From the NCBI GenBank assembly GCA_026724425.1, contig JAIUCV010001144.1, positions 62,001 through 126,000 of the forward strand: a stretch of DNA of 64,000 bases, read 5' to 3'. Of the stretch, positions 36,444-50,010 are shown one piece after another (the first letter of the stretch is position 1; every line of letters starts with the position of its first letter). The DNA comes from Erythrophleum ivorense (lineage: Eukaryota > Streptophyta > Magnoliopsida > Fabales > Fabaceae). The position numbers were made by a program, and so were the translations under genes. The notes beneath the pieces are model-generated. The model saw only the letters and a list, made by a program, of their open reading frames with translations, did not search any database and was not told where the DNA came from.

Positions 36444-37499
36444 GAGAGGGGGAGCAGGCTGAAGGAGATGGACTAGTTAGGTGGATTAGAGTTATAAATT
36501 TGAAATCCATTAAAATTGGTCTCTATGATTACTAATTCGAAAATCGAGTTTATGTTGTTGCTTCACCTATTGGATTATGATGATTTTGAATTTATAATTT
36601 ATTCTAATATTGGAGAACAATGAATGATTCACAATTGTTTCAATGATGAGTTTCGATGAAAGACCTCATTATGTTTGCCATTTCGAACTATGATAATATT
36701 TTGATTGGAATTTTTTTAATGTTTTCAACATGTTTATTAGAAAGTGATTTTTTTTGTGTGCGAGAGTTGTCTAGTTCAGAACCTTGTAGCTAGCAATAGT
36801 AGTTGCTAACCTTAATATATCTCAATTCAAACCTAACTAGCAAGGGTGTTGCTTGTTACCCTTATCTATTAAATGATAATATTTAATTTTGTTCATTATA
36901 CTACATGTTATTTGATCTTCTAATGTGATTTTAAGCATATTGTGATATTATACTATTTGTTTAATCATAACTTTTATTTCAAGTTGTGAAATGACGACAG
37001 GAACTCTTCATTGTTTATTTGTTTATGGTAGAGCCTTTATTTTCCAAAAACTTCTATATCGATGGCTTGTCCCTTCTTGGTGTAATAGTATTATTTGCTC
37101 ACTAAATGTCATTACTCATCCTTTTAATATTTTTTATAGGTGGCAAATTATAGGATCAATGATGGGTTAGTCTTATAACATGGATAAGTCAATGTCATTA
37201 GTTATGCCGTGCATCAGTCCACGAGCATGTGTGTTCTTTTTAAATGTCATTGATGATTGTGATCCAATGTAACTTTACAATCCCACAAGTAGGGTTTCCC
37301 ACTCCAATGTGAACTATATAGTTGATTGATTAAAAGCAAAACTCTCTTATTTGTGTTGTTAACTCTTTGACTGCTGTAAATTATAAGGTGTCCAATTTTC
37401 AAGGGACAATTCACAAAAATTTCTAAAAAATGTTGTAGATGAATTAGATATGTGATCAAAGGATTTATATTATCAAATTGGTATTTTATATAAGGTGCA

Positions 37500-37830
37500 T
37501 TCTTAAAATGAATTACTTTAGCGTCAATACTATGGTAGTATGAGAAACTATAGTTTCCACTATTTTGCTAGGCTTACGTAGGCAAATTTTCACTTGTACA
37601 CCATGTTGATGAGATCAATGTATTTGAGGTGTGACTCACGATAACCATATTAGGGAGTTTGAGCACTACCTAACTATCAAGGCAATGTGAGAATATTTGC
37701 GTCTCAAATTTGATAGTACGTCTGCCACCTAACTTTATGCCTTTACAGTGAATTTGAATCAGCACATTATGGACTCAAAGCATAGCATGGCTGCTGTTAC
37801 ATTCAAAATGTGATCGCAAAGCATCAAAAA
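37500..37830 (+). pseudogene. Possible relic of a Ty1/copia-type pol 3' end
   Basis: In broken plus-strand frames near 37640-37770, short patches (HIREFEHY, then LRLKFDSTS, then a YAFT segment) sit at spacings similar to the copia RNase H C-terminus, where a KHIEIDxHFVR-type block precedes a VxTxxQxADxFTK-type block. Stops interrupt it. The resemblance is weak and judged by eye. The same sequence is at about 55920-56240. Confidence 0.25.
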
Positions 37831-40068
37831 AAGAAAATTGTGACTTTTGAAATTGAAAACTAAATAAAATGAAGTTATCATCAAAATTTTAATTTTTAAA
37901 GTAAAAATTTTAGAAAAATCTTGTAAGGGAAAAAATGATTTATGAATTAGAAATAAGTTTGGGAGTTAGTTGTGTATAAAAAAGATGTTAGGCATTTTAC
38001 AGTACTCATTCCTCAAAATATTTATTTTAAATTAATTGTGAAAAAATAATATAACTTTAATTTTATTTTAATTACTTTTGTCAATCACATGCGAATAAAA
38101 TAATAAAAAAAACTAAGAAAATAAAATAAATTTTAAAAAAAATTATTTAAAAGGATGAACTTAACTTATAATAAGAGTTTAAAACCTACGTATCACATGG
38201 GAGACATATAAATCCATATAATTTGACTAAGTGAAAAATTGTGTCTATCAATTGGTGATTTTTAATTTTTTGTGAAAAGAAAGTAAAAAATAAAAAATAA
38301 CTTATTTTGCAAACAAAATATTTTTTGAATTGGTTGGTATATTTTAATTTGAAAAAGCTAAATTAATTTTATTTCTTTATTCTATTTTTTTTTAAAATTT
38401 TTGAGAATGACATTTTTCATTTAACTAAAAAGAATTTGTTTTTTATGAGATATATATATTTTGTAATTCTTATAGTTTCTTTTTTGTCAAAAGAAAAGTT
38501 TAAAAGGGGTTTTAATTAATTTTTATTTTTAATTTATTTTTGAAATATAAATCTTAAAATTTTGGTTTAATTAAAAATTCTAAAACACTAATTTTTGAAT
38601 TTAGAAAACTCTTAAAAAAATTATTCAATATTTTTGTTTTAAAAGATTAACTTTGCACTATAAGACATCATTTTTGTTTTTGATTTTTAAAGAGAAACTC
38701 TTTAAAAAATATATTTATTTGATTTTTATATAAGTTTTTTCTTTTCATATTTTTCATTTTATGAGAAAAAATATGAGTAATCCAACTGGATTTTTAATAA
38801 CTTTTTGTAATTTCACCAAAAAATAAAAAAAAATCTTATAAAAAAAGTTATTTGATTTTCTAAAAACTAGCTCTTATACATTTCAAACATTATTTTTTTC
38901 AATTTTTGAGAACAAAATTAATTAAACATGGACTATTGAAACCTCAAAAATTACTAAAGTATGATTACACGACCTTAGAGATTTATTATCACATACAATC
39001 TATCAATTAAGATCCTATATGCTTAAAGGAATAAAAAGTCTTACATGACAACTCTAAAAATAGAAATAAAAATAAACAGATTTACAAGCATATAGTATTT
39101 TGTGCTTTTGTGCATCTAATCAAATAATTATATTATTTCAAGCACATGTTACGTCAAATTCACATAGCATGAATTAAAAGTAAAATCGATGAAGTATCTC
39201 TCCAGCCATCACTTGAGTCTCTTTGCACAGCTTCTTATTTTACATCACCAAGCCCTGGGCCTCAAGTCATGGCCTCACACTCAGCAGAAACAACGAGGCA
39301 TGTTAGCTTCTATGATGGTAAATTATTTTCCCACAAATGATCAGATAACAAATGCCTCAACACTTAAACGCAAAAGTCAACATGTAAATGAGATTGTATA
39401 CAGAAATTTCCATATTCAAGCCAAATTTTCAAGGAGAACAACATAAAATACAATCTAAATTTCTGATTAAACAACACGGACATTATAATCTCTCATATTC
39501 AATTATCATAATGAACTGAAATAAAGGGTGAAAATTCCCAACATAATAGCAATCCTATTTCCAGTAATAACATAAACAGAACAAGATCTTTTTTCAATTA
39601 AATTCAAGTAAACAACCAGATTCATTCTAACCACTCTCATGCATTGAACAGAAAATTCAAAACCAATCCACAGAGCCCTTCATAGCAGCAGCAATAAAAA
39701 TCATCCTTTGACAATTCATTCACTCACTCTAACATGATAATCCCATCTAGAATTTTCATACATAAACAGAGTAGTAAGCCTAGAAGCCATCGTTCCATAT
39801 TTACACCCATTAGCAAAGTTTAACCGAGTATTGTTCAAAATCCGAGTGAAAGCATCATTCAACGTTCAACATTCTACTTGGATGACAAGGTCACAGAAAA
39901 GCAAATCACAGAGAGCTCAGACAAAAATTTACTCAAATCCCATCATCTGAAATTACCATACATTCATCCCATGGACCAGAAACAAAGAAGGCATACAAAA
40001 CCTCGGCATCCCAGAAATCTTAGGCCCAAAATTCCTAACATCAAAACTGGACCACCTCCATAGCCTTA

Positions 40069-40158
40069 CCTTTAGAAGATGAGAGACAGAGGAGACAATA
40101 CGGATGGTGAGACCAGGAGAAAAATGAAGAAGATGAAAAGAGGAGAATACCTCTCGAG
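40069..40158 (-). other. 5'-UTR-like exon end with splice donor, W2/Q boundary
   Basis: On the minus strand, a pyrimidine-rich leader (CTCCTCTTTTCATCTTCTTC) leads to TCTTCTAAAG, followed by GTAAGG, a near-consensus plant donor at 40069/40070. Downstream sequence is intron-like. I found no convincing coding exon on the minus strand of module Q, so it looks like the orphaned 5' end of a gene, or a non-coding transcript. The same arrangement is at 58494. Confidence 0.4.
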
Positions 40159-42156
40159 TTTCCTTTTGTTCAGTCGACACGTTCAACAAACCTTTTAAGC
40201 TGTATCCGCGTAGGAAATGGTGAATCCTATTTTCTTCCTCTGCTCTTATGCTCGGTCTCTTCTATTTCTTGCCGTCGTCCTCTTTCTGTCGCTCTTTCAT
40301 CGTCATTCTCCCCATAACCGAAAATAGAGCCTCTCCCTCAAATCTGGTTCGCTCCTTCCTTTATAAGCAACTTAAAGCGAGATTGTCACTTTCCCTAAAT
40401 GCGTCTTTCTTCTGCCGTTCGTGCCAGAGCACTGGGGAGGAGAATCATGGAACCGATTGTGCCGTCATGCTTATCGCTCATCCCCTCTGCTCACGGGCTT
40501 TTCTATGCTTCTGTTTTTGACGAACCATTTTGCTGTTTCCGTTCTTATAGGGAAGTATCGGGGGACAAAGAGGGGTTTTTATTTTAGCATATATTTTTTT
40601 AATACTTTATTAATTTATTTCATTTGGCAGCTATTTTTTGTTTTTGTTTTCTACTTCTTATTGTTTTTTTTTTAATTTTTCTTTAGGATATTTGGTTATT
40701 TGGAGCTTTGATTACTTGGCCTAATTCTTGAACTATTTGAGTTTTGGGTGTTTTGTTATGTGTTTTTTTCTTTTATAATCTTTTTTTATTTTTATTATTA
40801 CATTAAAATATTTTTTCCTTTTTTTTCTACTTTTATTATTTTTTATTTAGAATATATTTTTCTTTTAAAATTTATTTTTATTTTTATTTTGATTATTTTT
40901 CATTTAGGGCTAAAAAATAAGGTTATCTAGAAAACAAGTAAATATGACTAAATCAAAATTGACTAGGACTCTAATGATTTTTTTTTATGATTGTAATGAC
41001 TCTTTTTTAATTTTTAATTTTATTTTTTATTAGCCTAAAATAATGTTAAAATTGACTTAAAATTAAATACAACTCACATAAAAAAAATGAATCCAAATTA
41101 AATTTAAATTGATTCCAAAATTAGCTATAACCTAAATGACTTCAATATTACTTAAGTAAAACCTAAAATTCGAATGTTTTAATTTAATGTCGTTTTTTTT
41201 TTTACTATTATCTTTAAGAAATGTTTGGACAAAATATGGTATTTATAGTTTTCCTTTTTACTTGTTTCTTAGGTGAGAAAATTGAAAATAGAATTTTGAT
41301 GTTTTTGCATAAGGAACAAATAAAGATAAGAATATATACTTTTGCCTAAGATGACTAAATTAAACAACATGACTATACTAGACCCGAAGACTTGATGGAA
41401 CTAAGTTGGGCTATATAAACCCCCTAACAAACATAATTGACTACAAATAAATTAATACAAACTCAAATCAAAACCTAAAAGTGAAAAGATTAAGTGACCC
41501 AAACAAAATGAGATATTGATGGGTTGCACCACTTTACTTATGCCTTAAGTGAGAAGGGTGAAAATTTAATTTTGGTATTCTTAACTTAAGAAGATGTAAA
41601 GATGGATCTATGTGTTTTAGTTGAGGAGCTAAAAACTTACATAGACATAGTACTAGATTATTTTCTTCATTTTACCTTAGGAGTTACTTTTTGATTATTC
41701 TTTATCTAGTTTTAGGAGCTATCTAATCATTAATTAAAATTAAATAATAAACCAAATAGATAATTTTATTATCATTATTTAATTTCTAATTTAAATGATA
41801 ATTACAAATTTATGAAATAAATGTGTACATCATTGATTAAAATTTAATAATTATCTTATAAAAATAATATTGATGTAATTTAAATAATTTCAAAGAATAT
41901 ATTTATTACTTAAGTAATATCTTTATTTATATATCAATTATCAATTTTTTTATTCACTTATTTTTATCTAGGTTTACGAGTAACCTAATCAATAATCAAT
42001 AATGAAAAAATAAACTAAATAGATAATTTTATTATAATTATTTAATTTCTAATTAAAAAGATGGCTACAATTACAAATTTATTAAATAAATTCGTACAAT
42101 ACTTATTAAATTTTAATAATTAATGCATAAATATTTATATTATATTATTTCAAGAA
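40159..42156. repeat. Module W, copy 2
   Basis: Near-identical to 24490-26487. Here it is continuous with module Q on the left, showing the ancestral arrangement that the MULE junction has broken in W1. A promoter-like part occupies the first 400 bp. The remainder is AT-rich with no gene seen. Confidence 0.85.
40360..40367 (-). promoter_or_regulatory. Candidate minus-strand TATA box, W2
   Basis: CTTATAAAGG on the minus strand lies about 290 bp before the splice donor at 40069. The intervening leader is purine/pyrimidine-biased and contains a short upstream frame. It matches the W1 and W3 copies. Confidence 0.45.
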
Positions 42157-42222
42157 TATTGATGAATAATGATAATTTCATATAAATAGAAGAATTTCAA
42201 ATTACATAGAAAGAAATTAAAA

Positions 42223-42825
42223 CTAACTTCTACAGTAGCAAACGCCTTTCGCATCATTTTTTAGTTGTTGCTCAAGTGCAAGCAAAGGCTCATCCCAGGT
42301 ACGAAAATCATAGTTGCTTCTACATCCAAGTTTTGCAAGGAAGTCAGCACATTGATTGCCTTCTCTTAGAACATGAACTAGATACACTTCCCATTTCCTT
42401 TGACATAGCCTACGAATTTCACCAATAACAACTCCATGCATATGACCATCGACGTCAGCCTCTTCTACTAATTGAAGGGCCTTCATTGAATCTGTCTCAC
42501 ATATGACCCTACGACATCCTTTTTCCCATGCAAGCTCGAGATCTTTTCTAATTGCTGAAAGTTCTGCATATAAAATTTTGCTGAAATCGATAGAACCTGC
42601 GAAGCCAACTATCCAATTACCATTCGTGTCTCGAATGAGTCCTCCTATGCCAACCTTTCCTGGATTGCCAAGAGAACTACCGTCGACGGTGATTTTAAAT
42701 GTTCCAGATACGGGTGCTTCCCAATTAATCAGTCGTATTGGTCTGGGTCTTGGTCTTGGTCTTTGCATGCCATGATGAAAGACTCCTCCTCCTATTACTG
42801 GGTAATTAGCAACCGTACAAGCCAT
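42223..42825 (-). CDS. RNase H-like domain protein, copy D (intact)
   Basis: A 200-residue protein, open from the MACTV ATG at 42825; no earlier in-frame ATG exists because the leader is 5 bp shorter than in copies B, C and E. The catalytic residues are Asp48 (TVDGSS), Glu88 (YAELSAI), Asp112 (CETDSM) and Asp161 (CADFLAK). The Arg-Pro tract has four pairs. Individual changes against the other copies include Thr for Asn before the first Asp, Ile for Val after the tract, Asn for Lys in INWEAP and Cys for Ser or Arg in KLGCRS. None hits a catalytic position. It lacks any reverse transcriptase partner, so function as a host nuclease is possible but unproven. Confidence 0.75.
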   Translation of the reverse strand: MACTVANYPVIGGGVFHHGMQRPRPRPRPIRLINWEAPVSGTFKITVDGSSLGNPGKVGIGGLIRDTNGNWIVGFAGSIDFSKILYAELSAIRKDLELAWEKGCRRVICETDSMKALQLVEEADVDGHMHGVVIGEIRRLCQRKWEVYLVHVLREGNQCADFLAKLGCRSNYDFRTWDEPLLALEQQLKNDAKGVCYCRS

Positions 42826-44640
42826 ATAACCTGCATGCGTTGCAAACAAAAATCATATTTATGAGTTATCTTGTACTTTCACAATATATATAGATAAATA
42901 TATGATTGCATATAGATAGGTAAAATATTTTTATAACTAGTACTAGTAATACTTCAATGACTCATGATTTGGTATTAAATTTTTTATAAAATTACTCAGA
43001 TTTTTTTTTTAAATTTTATTAACATTATATAGACTTCTTCTTATTTTCATAATATACACAACTCTCCCTCAAAATAAAATGTTAGTTTATAATTTAGTTC
43101 AATTTTAAATTGTTTGACTAAAATACTCTCTAGGAATCTACATACATATTTTTAAAATAAAAAAATAGAGGGTATTTTGATTAAAACATTTAAACTTGAA
43201 CTAAACTGAAAAGTAATTTGGTGTTTCACGTGTATTTTAAAAAATGAAGAAGAAGCTTGTGTGTTTTTAATAAAATTCAAGGAATATCTGTATAGTTTAT
43301 TCTAAATTTTTTAAAATCCAAACTTTGATACACAAAATCTTTTAAAGGGTAAAAGAGGGTCATAACTCACATAACCAAAAAATTTTTTGATTCATATATA
43401 ATAAATTCCTTACCGTATATTTATAATTCTAATCTTTTAAGTTCTTGTTGTAATCCAAATAAAGGTGTAAGAAAATTAAAATAAAGAAAATATAATGAAT
43501 AAAATTAAGGAAATGGAAAAGCTCTCTACTCTTTATATGGATGCAAAAGAATATATAAATGATCAAAAATTTCAAAAGACATATGTTCAAAACAAAATTT
43601 TTTTTATATAATATATATGAAAAATAATTTTAACTTAATTTGAGTAAAAATTTATTTTTATTCTTTAAAGGTAGTTTGATTTTGTTCTAATTTTATCATT
43701 CCAAAAATTGTAACTTGATACTAGCGCAGGAAATATTGTATGAGACTGGAACAAACTTCAACTTTCAAATAATAAATTGATACGAAAAATGTTTGAGAGA
43801 ATTAAATTAATATTAAAATAATCTTTGAAGCCTTGAAAGTATCACAAAATAGAATTTTACTCTTTTCGTTCTTCCACGTATAAAAAAAATTAAAAAAATA
43901 TTCTTTTTGTATGAAGATCAAAGTGCATATTTTGATTCATTCATTTCCAGGAAATTCATGCACCGGGTGTATATATATTAAGCGATCAAAATTTGACCTG
44001 TACAGGCTATTAGGTATACGTTCATTTCATTCGGTGCACGCAAGAAAAATTCTTTACTCTCTTCTTTATTATCTTTTTCATTCAAAAATAAATCTTATTT
44101 GTATATAAATTAAAGAAAAGAAAAAGAATGCAAAATCAGTTCTATATTTTGAAGAGAAATTATCATTTATAACGCTACCATAATTTGATGCTTTTGTTGT
44201 TTCTTTCTTCTTACCTTTAAGGTGCAAAAGTAGAGTAGAGAGATGTCTTGGTGATATTGCCACAAACGCTAGTGATCTCAAGGCAAAGAATATGGTGTGA
44301 GTATTGGGTGGAAAGCTCAAGGCAAAAAATACAGAGTGAATCTTGGGTGAAATGGAGAAATGGTTGTTTAAAGATAGAATGTGACTTTGGCCTTTTGGAA
44401 GTGAAAGTTATAAAGAAGTGAAATAACAAATTAAAATATTCTTATTTTAACTTTCATAAGGATAATTATATCACTATCCATTGTCTAATGACAACGAATT
44501 ATTATTTATTTATTATTTATCTACTATATAGTTTATAGTTTGCATAACATGGATTTAAAAAATAACAAGGATTATCGATCGCTAGGATAGATAGAGTCAA
44601 TTTGAAAAAAATCAAAATCAAAATCATGATTTTTGTTGCT

Positions 44641-44667
44641 TATATATATATATATATATATATATAT
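44641..44667. repeat. (TA)n microsatellite, unit D
   Basis: About 13 TA units at the same site as 16837. Confidence 0.9.
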
Positions 44668-46470
44668 TATGAATATAAAATAATCAATTTTTTAAATGGA
44701 AAATAGATAAAAGTTTTAATTTTCAACACAAACTAAAAAATATTAAAATAAAATTTTAAAAATACTTTTTAATAAGTTATATTTTTAATAAAAAATTAGT
44801 ATTTTTTAAAAGTATTTTAATTATATTTTAACTTAAAAAAAATTTATGTATATTTACATTGGGAAAGGCAGTGTCATTTCACTTCCTTATAACTCCATTA
44901 CCACCATGGCACCACCCCCTTATTCATAATAAAAGTAGAATTTGTGTTATTGGATTTCCTTATAATTCTAAAGCACTGCTGCTATAATATAGAACTGATT
45001 TTGTATTCTCTTTTTTTTGTATACAGACAAAATTTATTTTCAAATGAAAAAGATTCTGGAGAAGGAAATAAATGAATCAAAATATATACTTTCATCTTCA
45101 AAAGAAAAAAAATAATTTGTTGATTTTCATAACATATATGTACAAGAATTTAAAGAGTAAAACCCTATTTCGTGGTACTTTCAAGGCTTCAAAGGTTTTC
45201 TCAATATCCATGTGATTTTCTCAAATATTTTATTGTATCATTTTGTTCTTGGAAGGTTCAAATTTGTTTCAGTCCCACGGAATATTGCTGCGCTAGTATC
45301 ATGTTCCAATTTTTGAAATGATGGAATCAGAACAAAATGGGGCAAAATAAATTTTAACTCAAATTAAGCAAAATATAATTCTTCTTCATATATTATATGA
45401 ATAAAAATTATTTGTTTTAAACATATATCTTTTGAAATTTTTGGTTATTTATAATTCTTTTGCATCCAAATGAATGTAGTAGAGAGCATTTCTATTCCTT
45501 AAATTTTAGTCTATTTTCATTTTTTTAATGTTTTCAAGCCTTTATTTTCATTAAAGTAAGAACTTAAAAGATTAGAATTATGAATATACATAATGTGAGG
45601 AACTTATGATATGTGAATTGAAATTTTTTTGGTTTTGGCTGCTAGAGCTATGACCCTCTTCTCCCTTTAAAAAGATCCGCCACTTATAGTAGGCTGATTA
45701 TACAATTTTAAGTATGTATGTATATCAAAGTTTGGTTTTAGTAAATTTAATACCAAATCATTTGCGTAATTGAACTATTCGGCACTAGTACTAGTTATAA
45801 TGTACTTTACAGACAATTGATTCCTTGGTTTATATAGTTTATCTAAATTTTTAATTTTATTTCTTATAATTTGTTTTAAAAAAAAACTGAAATTAAAAGT
45901 GAGCAGGTGCTGCCAAATTCAAAATTGGACGGGTTGGCCTGTCTCTATTAAATAAGTGATTATGATCCTTGCATGAAGATGAAGCGCAAGGGAATCACCA
46001 AACCGGCACTTAATGGGTACTTGGTGTTGGATTTATGCTCCTTCATCAATCTCCATTATTTTTTTGGGCATTTTTTTCATATTTATAAGGTGGCTATAAT
46101 TTGTCAATTTATGAGAGATAGAAGATTCAATTTTGTTGATGATAGATTAAACTTTTTGTCTGGCAAGTTTTTAAGGGGCTTCCTGGTTCAAAATAGTTAA
46201 ACATTCCTATACGTGCTCACCACACGGAACTTCTCATTGGTCCAAAAACTCTCTTGATTTGTTTGTAGGCTCATACTATTTTGATTTTCTAATTTGCTAG
46301 AAGTGCTATAACTAGAGGTAATAGATTTATACTTGTGCTATTGCTTTGTGCAATCTCAAGATACATTTCTTGAATATGAGTTGTATTGTTCTTGAATATT
46401 AAAATAATTTGTATGTAGATGGTTGCATGTATTTTGTATTTTTGCTTTTATGCGGTATAAGAGCCAATTG

Positions 46471-46927
46471 CCTCTACCTAGTGTCATTTTGCATGCTTCT
46501 TTGCTATTTTCATGTACTATTCAAAATTTTGTCATGTTTGTCATAGTAAATAACTGTTATTGCGTTAATTTGGTATGTTATATAATTGTTATATGGATTT
46601 TATGATACATATATATATTATTTTATATGTTAAGAAAATGTCTAAGAAAATGCTTGGAAATATTGGTCAAAAAAATCGCATTTCTATTCTGTTGCAATAA
46701 GTAATTTGTGAAAATATTTTACTCATTTTAACTCCAAAAATTAATTTCTCATGATTTTTTTTAATGAATTTTGGCTTTTGAAAGTTCGAAAAAGGCAGGT
46801 CGTGGTATGACCGAAAGTTAGGAACGAATTAAATGACAAGTCGTTTTGGCATTGACCAAAATGTTGATGTTACTATAGGCTGCGTTTTGGACCATTATGA
46901 AACGACTTGTAGTTCGCTTTTAAAAAA
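46471..46927. other. 457-bp segment present in unit D, absent from unit B
   Basis: Unit B reads GAGCCAATTG directly into GCAGATTTTGAGAAG. In D these flanks are separated by 457 bp. The segment contains an inverted pair ACAAGTCGTTT (46836-46846) and AAACGACTTGT (46900-46910). I see no clear target duplication, so insertion in D and deletion in B are both possible. Confidence 0.7.
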
Positions 46928-48690
46928 GCAGATTTTGAGAAGCTTGAAACTTGCGTTTCATTAAAGGATGGTGATGGGCTAGGCTTGTTTTATTTGGCGA
47001 CGTTCTGGACCTTCCTATTATGGCATGCGTGCAAAGTACAAAATAATCATAAAAAGGGGAATGGACCTTTGCGGTTTTGGGCATTTTTGTCAGAAAATGT
47101 TATTTTGGGCAAAAATTCTAGGCTCTGGCAAAAATGGATTATAGGCTTTTTTTGAATATTTTATCAATTTTTGGGTGAAGAAATTATTGAAGGCCTATTT
47201 TTGGTTTTTTATAAATTTTTTGACGAAAATTGTTCCCTTTTGAATAGAATTAATTTTGGTCATTTTGGGCCTTTGTTTTTTTGTTAGTTTTGTCATAATA
47301 TTGGAAGCCTAGATCATATTTTTGGCCTAAAAAATTTATATAATTTATTTTTGGTACCATTTAATTATGTCTAATTTTTGAAAAAGTCCAGCACTCTTGG
47401 GCACATTTATGATATTTCAAGAGAGAATGTTTAATTATTTAGTAGCATTTAGTTTTAGTTAATTAATTAATTTTTTTGCTCTTACAAATTAATAATTCTT
47501 TAGGTATATATATTTATTTGAGTGCATGTAATGAAATTATATGTCTTGTGATTAGTATATCTAATTTAGGAGTAATCACAATATTTTTATATTGTAAATA
47601 TGCCCATTTAGTAGTAATTAGTATATCATTATTGGTTTTTTGTTTAAATTTTAGTCATTTGTGCTCCTTGTGTCAGTTATGAGAAATGTGAATTTCTTAA
47701 ATTGATTTTTTTATGATCTTATTCTTTTATTTTATCTAAATATTTAATTTGTGTGGTAAGTGGGATAGTGGCTTAGGAAAAGGGCACATTATTAGCATTT
47801 TGATTCCCAAACAATCTCTATAAGAATTAATTATTATATTTCTATTCTCTTCTATTATTTTACGTGTGTATGTAAGCATTTGAGAGGGAGAAATCTTGAA
47901 TAATCCCTATAACTGTGCAGGAATGATCTTCATTTGAAATTTTGCATCAATGTTTCTCGATTTGTCTAATTTGATATTTAAAATTTTTATGATTTCTAGG
48001 GCTCATTTGGTTGGTCAAATTTATTAATTTTTAAGTAATGGTTAGAAGGTCTTGTTTCTGTCAACTTTTAGCTTAAGAGTCAACTTTGAAGAATTTTCTG
48101 TACCAACATAGAGGTGATCTAGTTATGAAAATTTTATATATTATTAGTGTATATGTTTACTATGTCCATAAAAATTTTGTTAATTTTTGAATTCATTTGG
48201 CAAGATAAATATAGACATTTTTTTAGGTTGTTAATTTTTGCTGTTTTCAGATTTAAATATTTTATTTTATTGAATTTTCTGTACTAATTGTTGGGGAGTT
48301 TAATCCTGATATTTGGCATGGTTGTTCATTTGTATGTCTTCAATGTTGAGAAAAATTGACTTGAGGTTTTGTACACATTTGCTTTGAATTTTTGTTCATA
48401 TACTATACATAGTCAAACAATGTTTCAAAATTGCCCAACTCAATTTTTCCTAACTTCTTAGACATATATGAAGACATGGATTTGATGTATGATTTAACTC
48501 TTCAAAATTAAGTAAATGCATATTTACTTAATTTTTCTTTTTTTGTGAAGATGTTTGTGAACTGCGCGCACTTCATGATCTTTAAGCCGTGTATCAACTA
48601 GTTAGGCCTTAAGGAATGGTTATGTTTTTTATTTTGGCATACTTTGTAAACAACTTGTAGCTAGTGTTTTTTAATTTTAGATATTTAGCT

Positions 48691-50010
48691 AAACATTATG
48701 CACAACTTTTAGTGTTCCTTTTTTTTTTTTTGGTATAGATATGACAAATCTGCTAATTGCATTTTCTTTAACAATTATATTACATATATGATTTGATTTA
48801 GTGATGATTTATAATGCTAAAAAATGATTATATATTCCAAAAAAAATTCAGGCATGCATTTAATATAAGTATAAATGCATAAAAAAGTGCATAAAAAAAT
48901 AATAGGTCGTTAAACGCAAATTAAGTGCCAATAAATCGTGGTGGTCAAATTCTAGCGGGTAACATAATTGTTGTTAATTTCAACAACACTCCGTGGCAAT
49001 TTTTGATGTGATTGTTTTAACTAACTTTTTAAGATTGTTTCTGGCGATCAACAGCCACAGGAAAAAGACACGTAAATCACAGCAAAACACACATATTAAC
49101 TACCTTGTAGTTCCATTTGTGGTTGGTGATAACTGTTACAAAATGCATTCTAGTTGCGGCTATCAATTATCGATGGTTATTCTTGTGGTCGAACATTATG
49201 CACAACTTCTAATTTTTTTTATTTTATAAAAATGACAAATATATTAATTGTATTTTCTTTAACAATTATATTAAATATATAATTTGATTTAGTGATAGTT
49301 TATAATGCTAAAAATGATTCTAATAATTTATAATTAGGTATGCATCTAATATAAATATATATTCCAAAAGAAAATTAGGCATGCATTTAATATAAATATA
49401 TATGCACAAAAAAGTAATAGGTGGCCAAATACAAACTAAATGCACTAATAAATCATGGTGGTCAAATTCCAGGTGTTAACACAACCTCGCTAATTTCAAC
49501 ATCACTTTGTGGCGATTTTCGATGTGATTATTATAACTAGCTTTCTTGGATTGTTTCTAGTGATCAATAGCCGTCGGAAAAGGACACGTAAATCACAGCA
49601 AAACACAGATACTCGATTGATCTCATATATAAGAAATTTTTTTAAAATTTAATTTAGTCTTATATATAAAAAAAAATTATCATATTAATTACAATATTTC
49701 AATTATACTCTTCATTAAATAAGTCATTCAAATTATAAATAATGATAGTTATTAATTTCAAGAAAAAAGTTTATGTATTAAATAAGGGTATTTTTAAAAA
49801 ATAATTTGTATTTGAGACAAAATTAAAAAAATTAATTACTTTTAACTAACTTTCTTAATATTTATGAATTAATTACTTATTTCTTATATATGAGACCAGA
49901 GATAATATTAACTAACTTGTACGCTCCATTTGTGGCAGGTGATAACTATTGCAAAACGCATTCTAACCACAGCTGTCAATTATCTATGGTTATTCTCATG
50001 ATCAAAGAAT
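48691..50010. repeat. Local tandem duplication in module Q (unit D)
   Basis: Counterpart of 30416-31745, with units starting at about 48691 and 49191. The second carries the Stowaway-like MITE at 49612-49905. Confidence 0.8.
49612..49905. mobile_element. Stowaway-like MITE (unit D copy)
   Basis: Same insertion as 31330-31636, with TA on both sides. It is slightly shorter, mainly near the left end (CTCGATTGATCTC), and was carried along by the segmental duplication. Confidence 0.75.

Larger units (their letters stand above)
26488..42156. repeat. Duplicated unit C (modules R, Q, W; P deleted)
   Basis: Unit C runs from the start of module R to the start of the next R. Relative to unit D it lacks 2.6 kb (module P and the start of Q); the join is at 29072-29077. 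Module Q (29072-40158) aligns with 47341-58583 almost base for base, apart from small indels. Apart from the RNase H pseudogene, MITEs and simple repeats listed separately, I recognise no gene. Confidence 0.85.

Noticed and set aside
39189..39446. 85-codon plus-strand frame identical at 57613
   Set aside because: It sits in a recently duplicated block with almost no divergence, so its conservation carries no information. There is no known domain.
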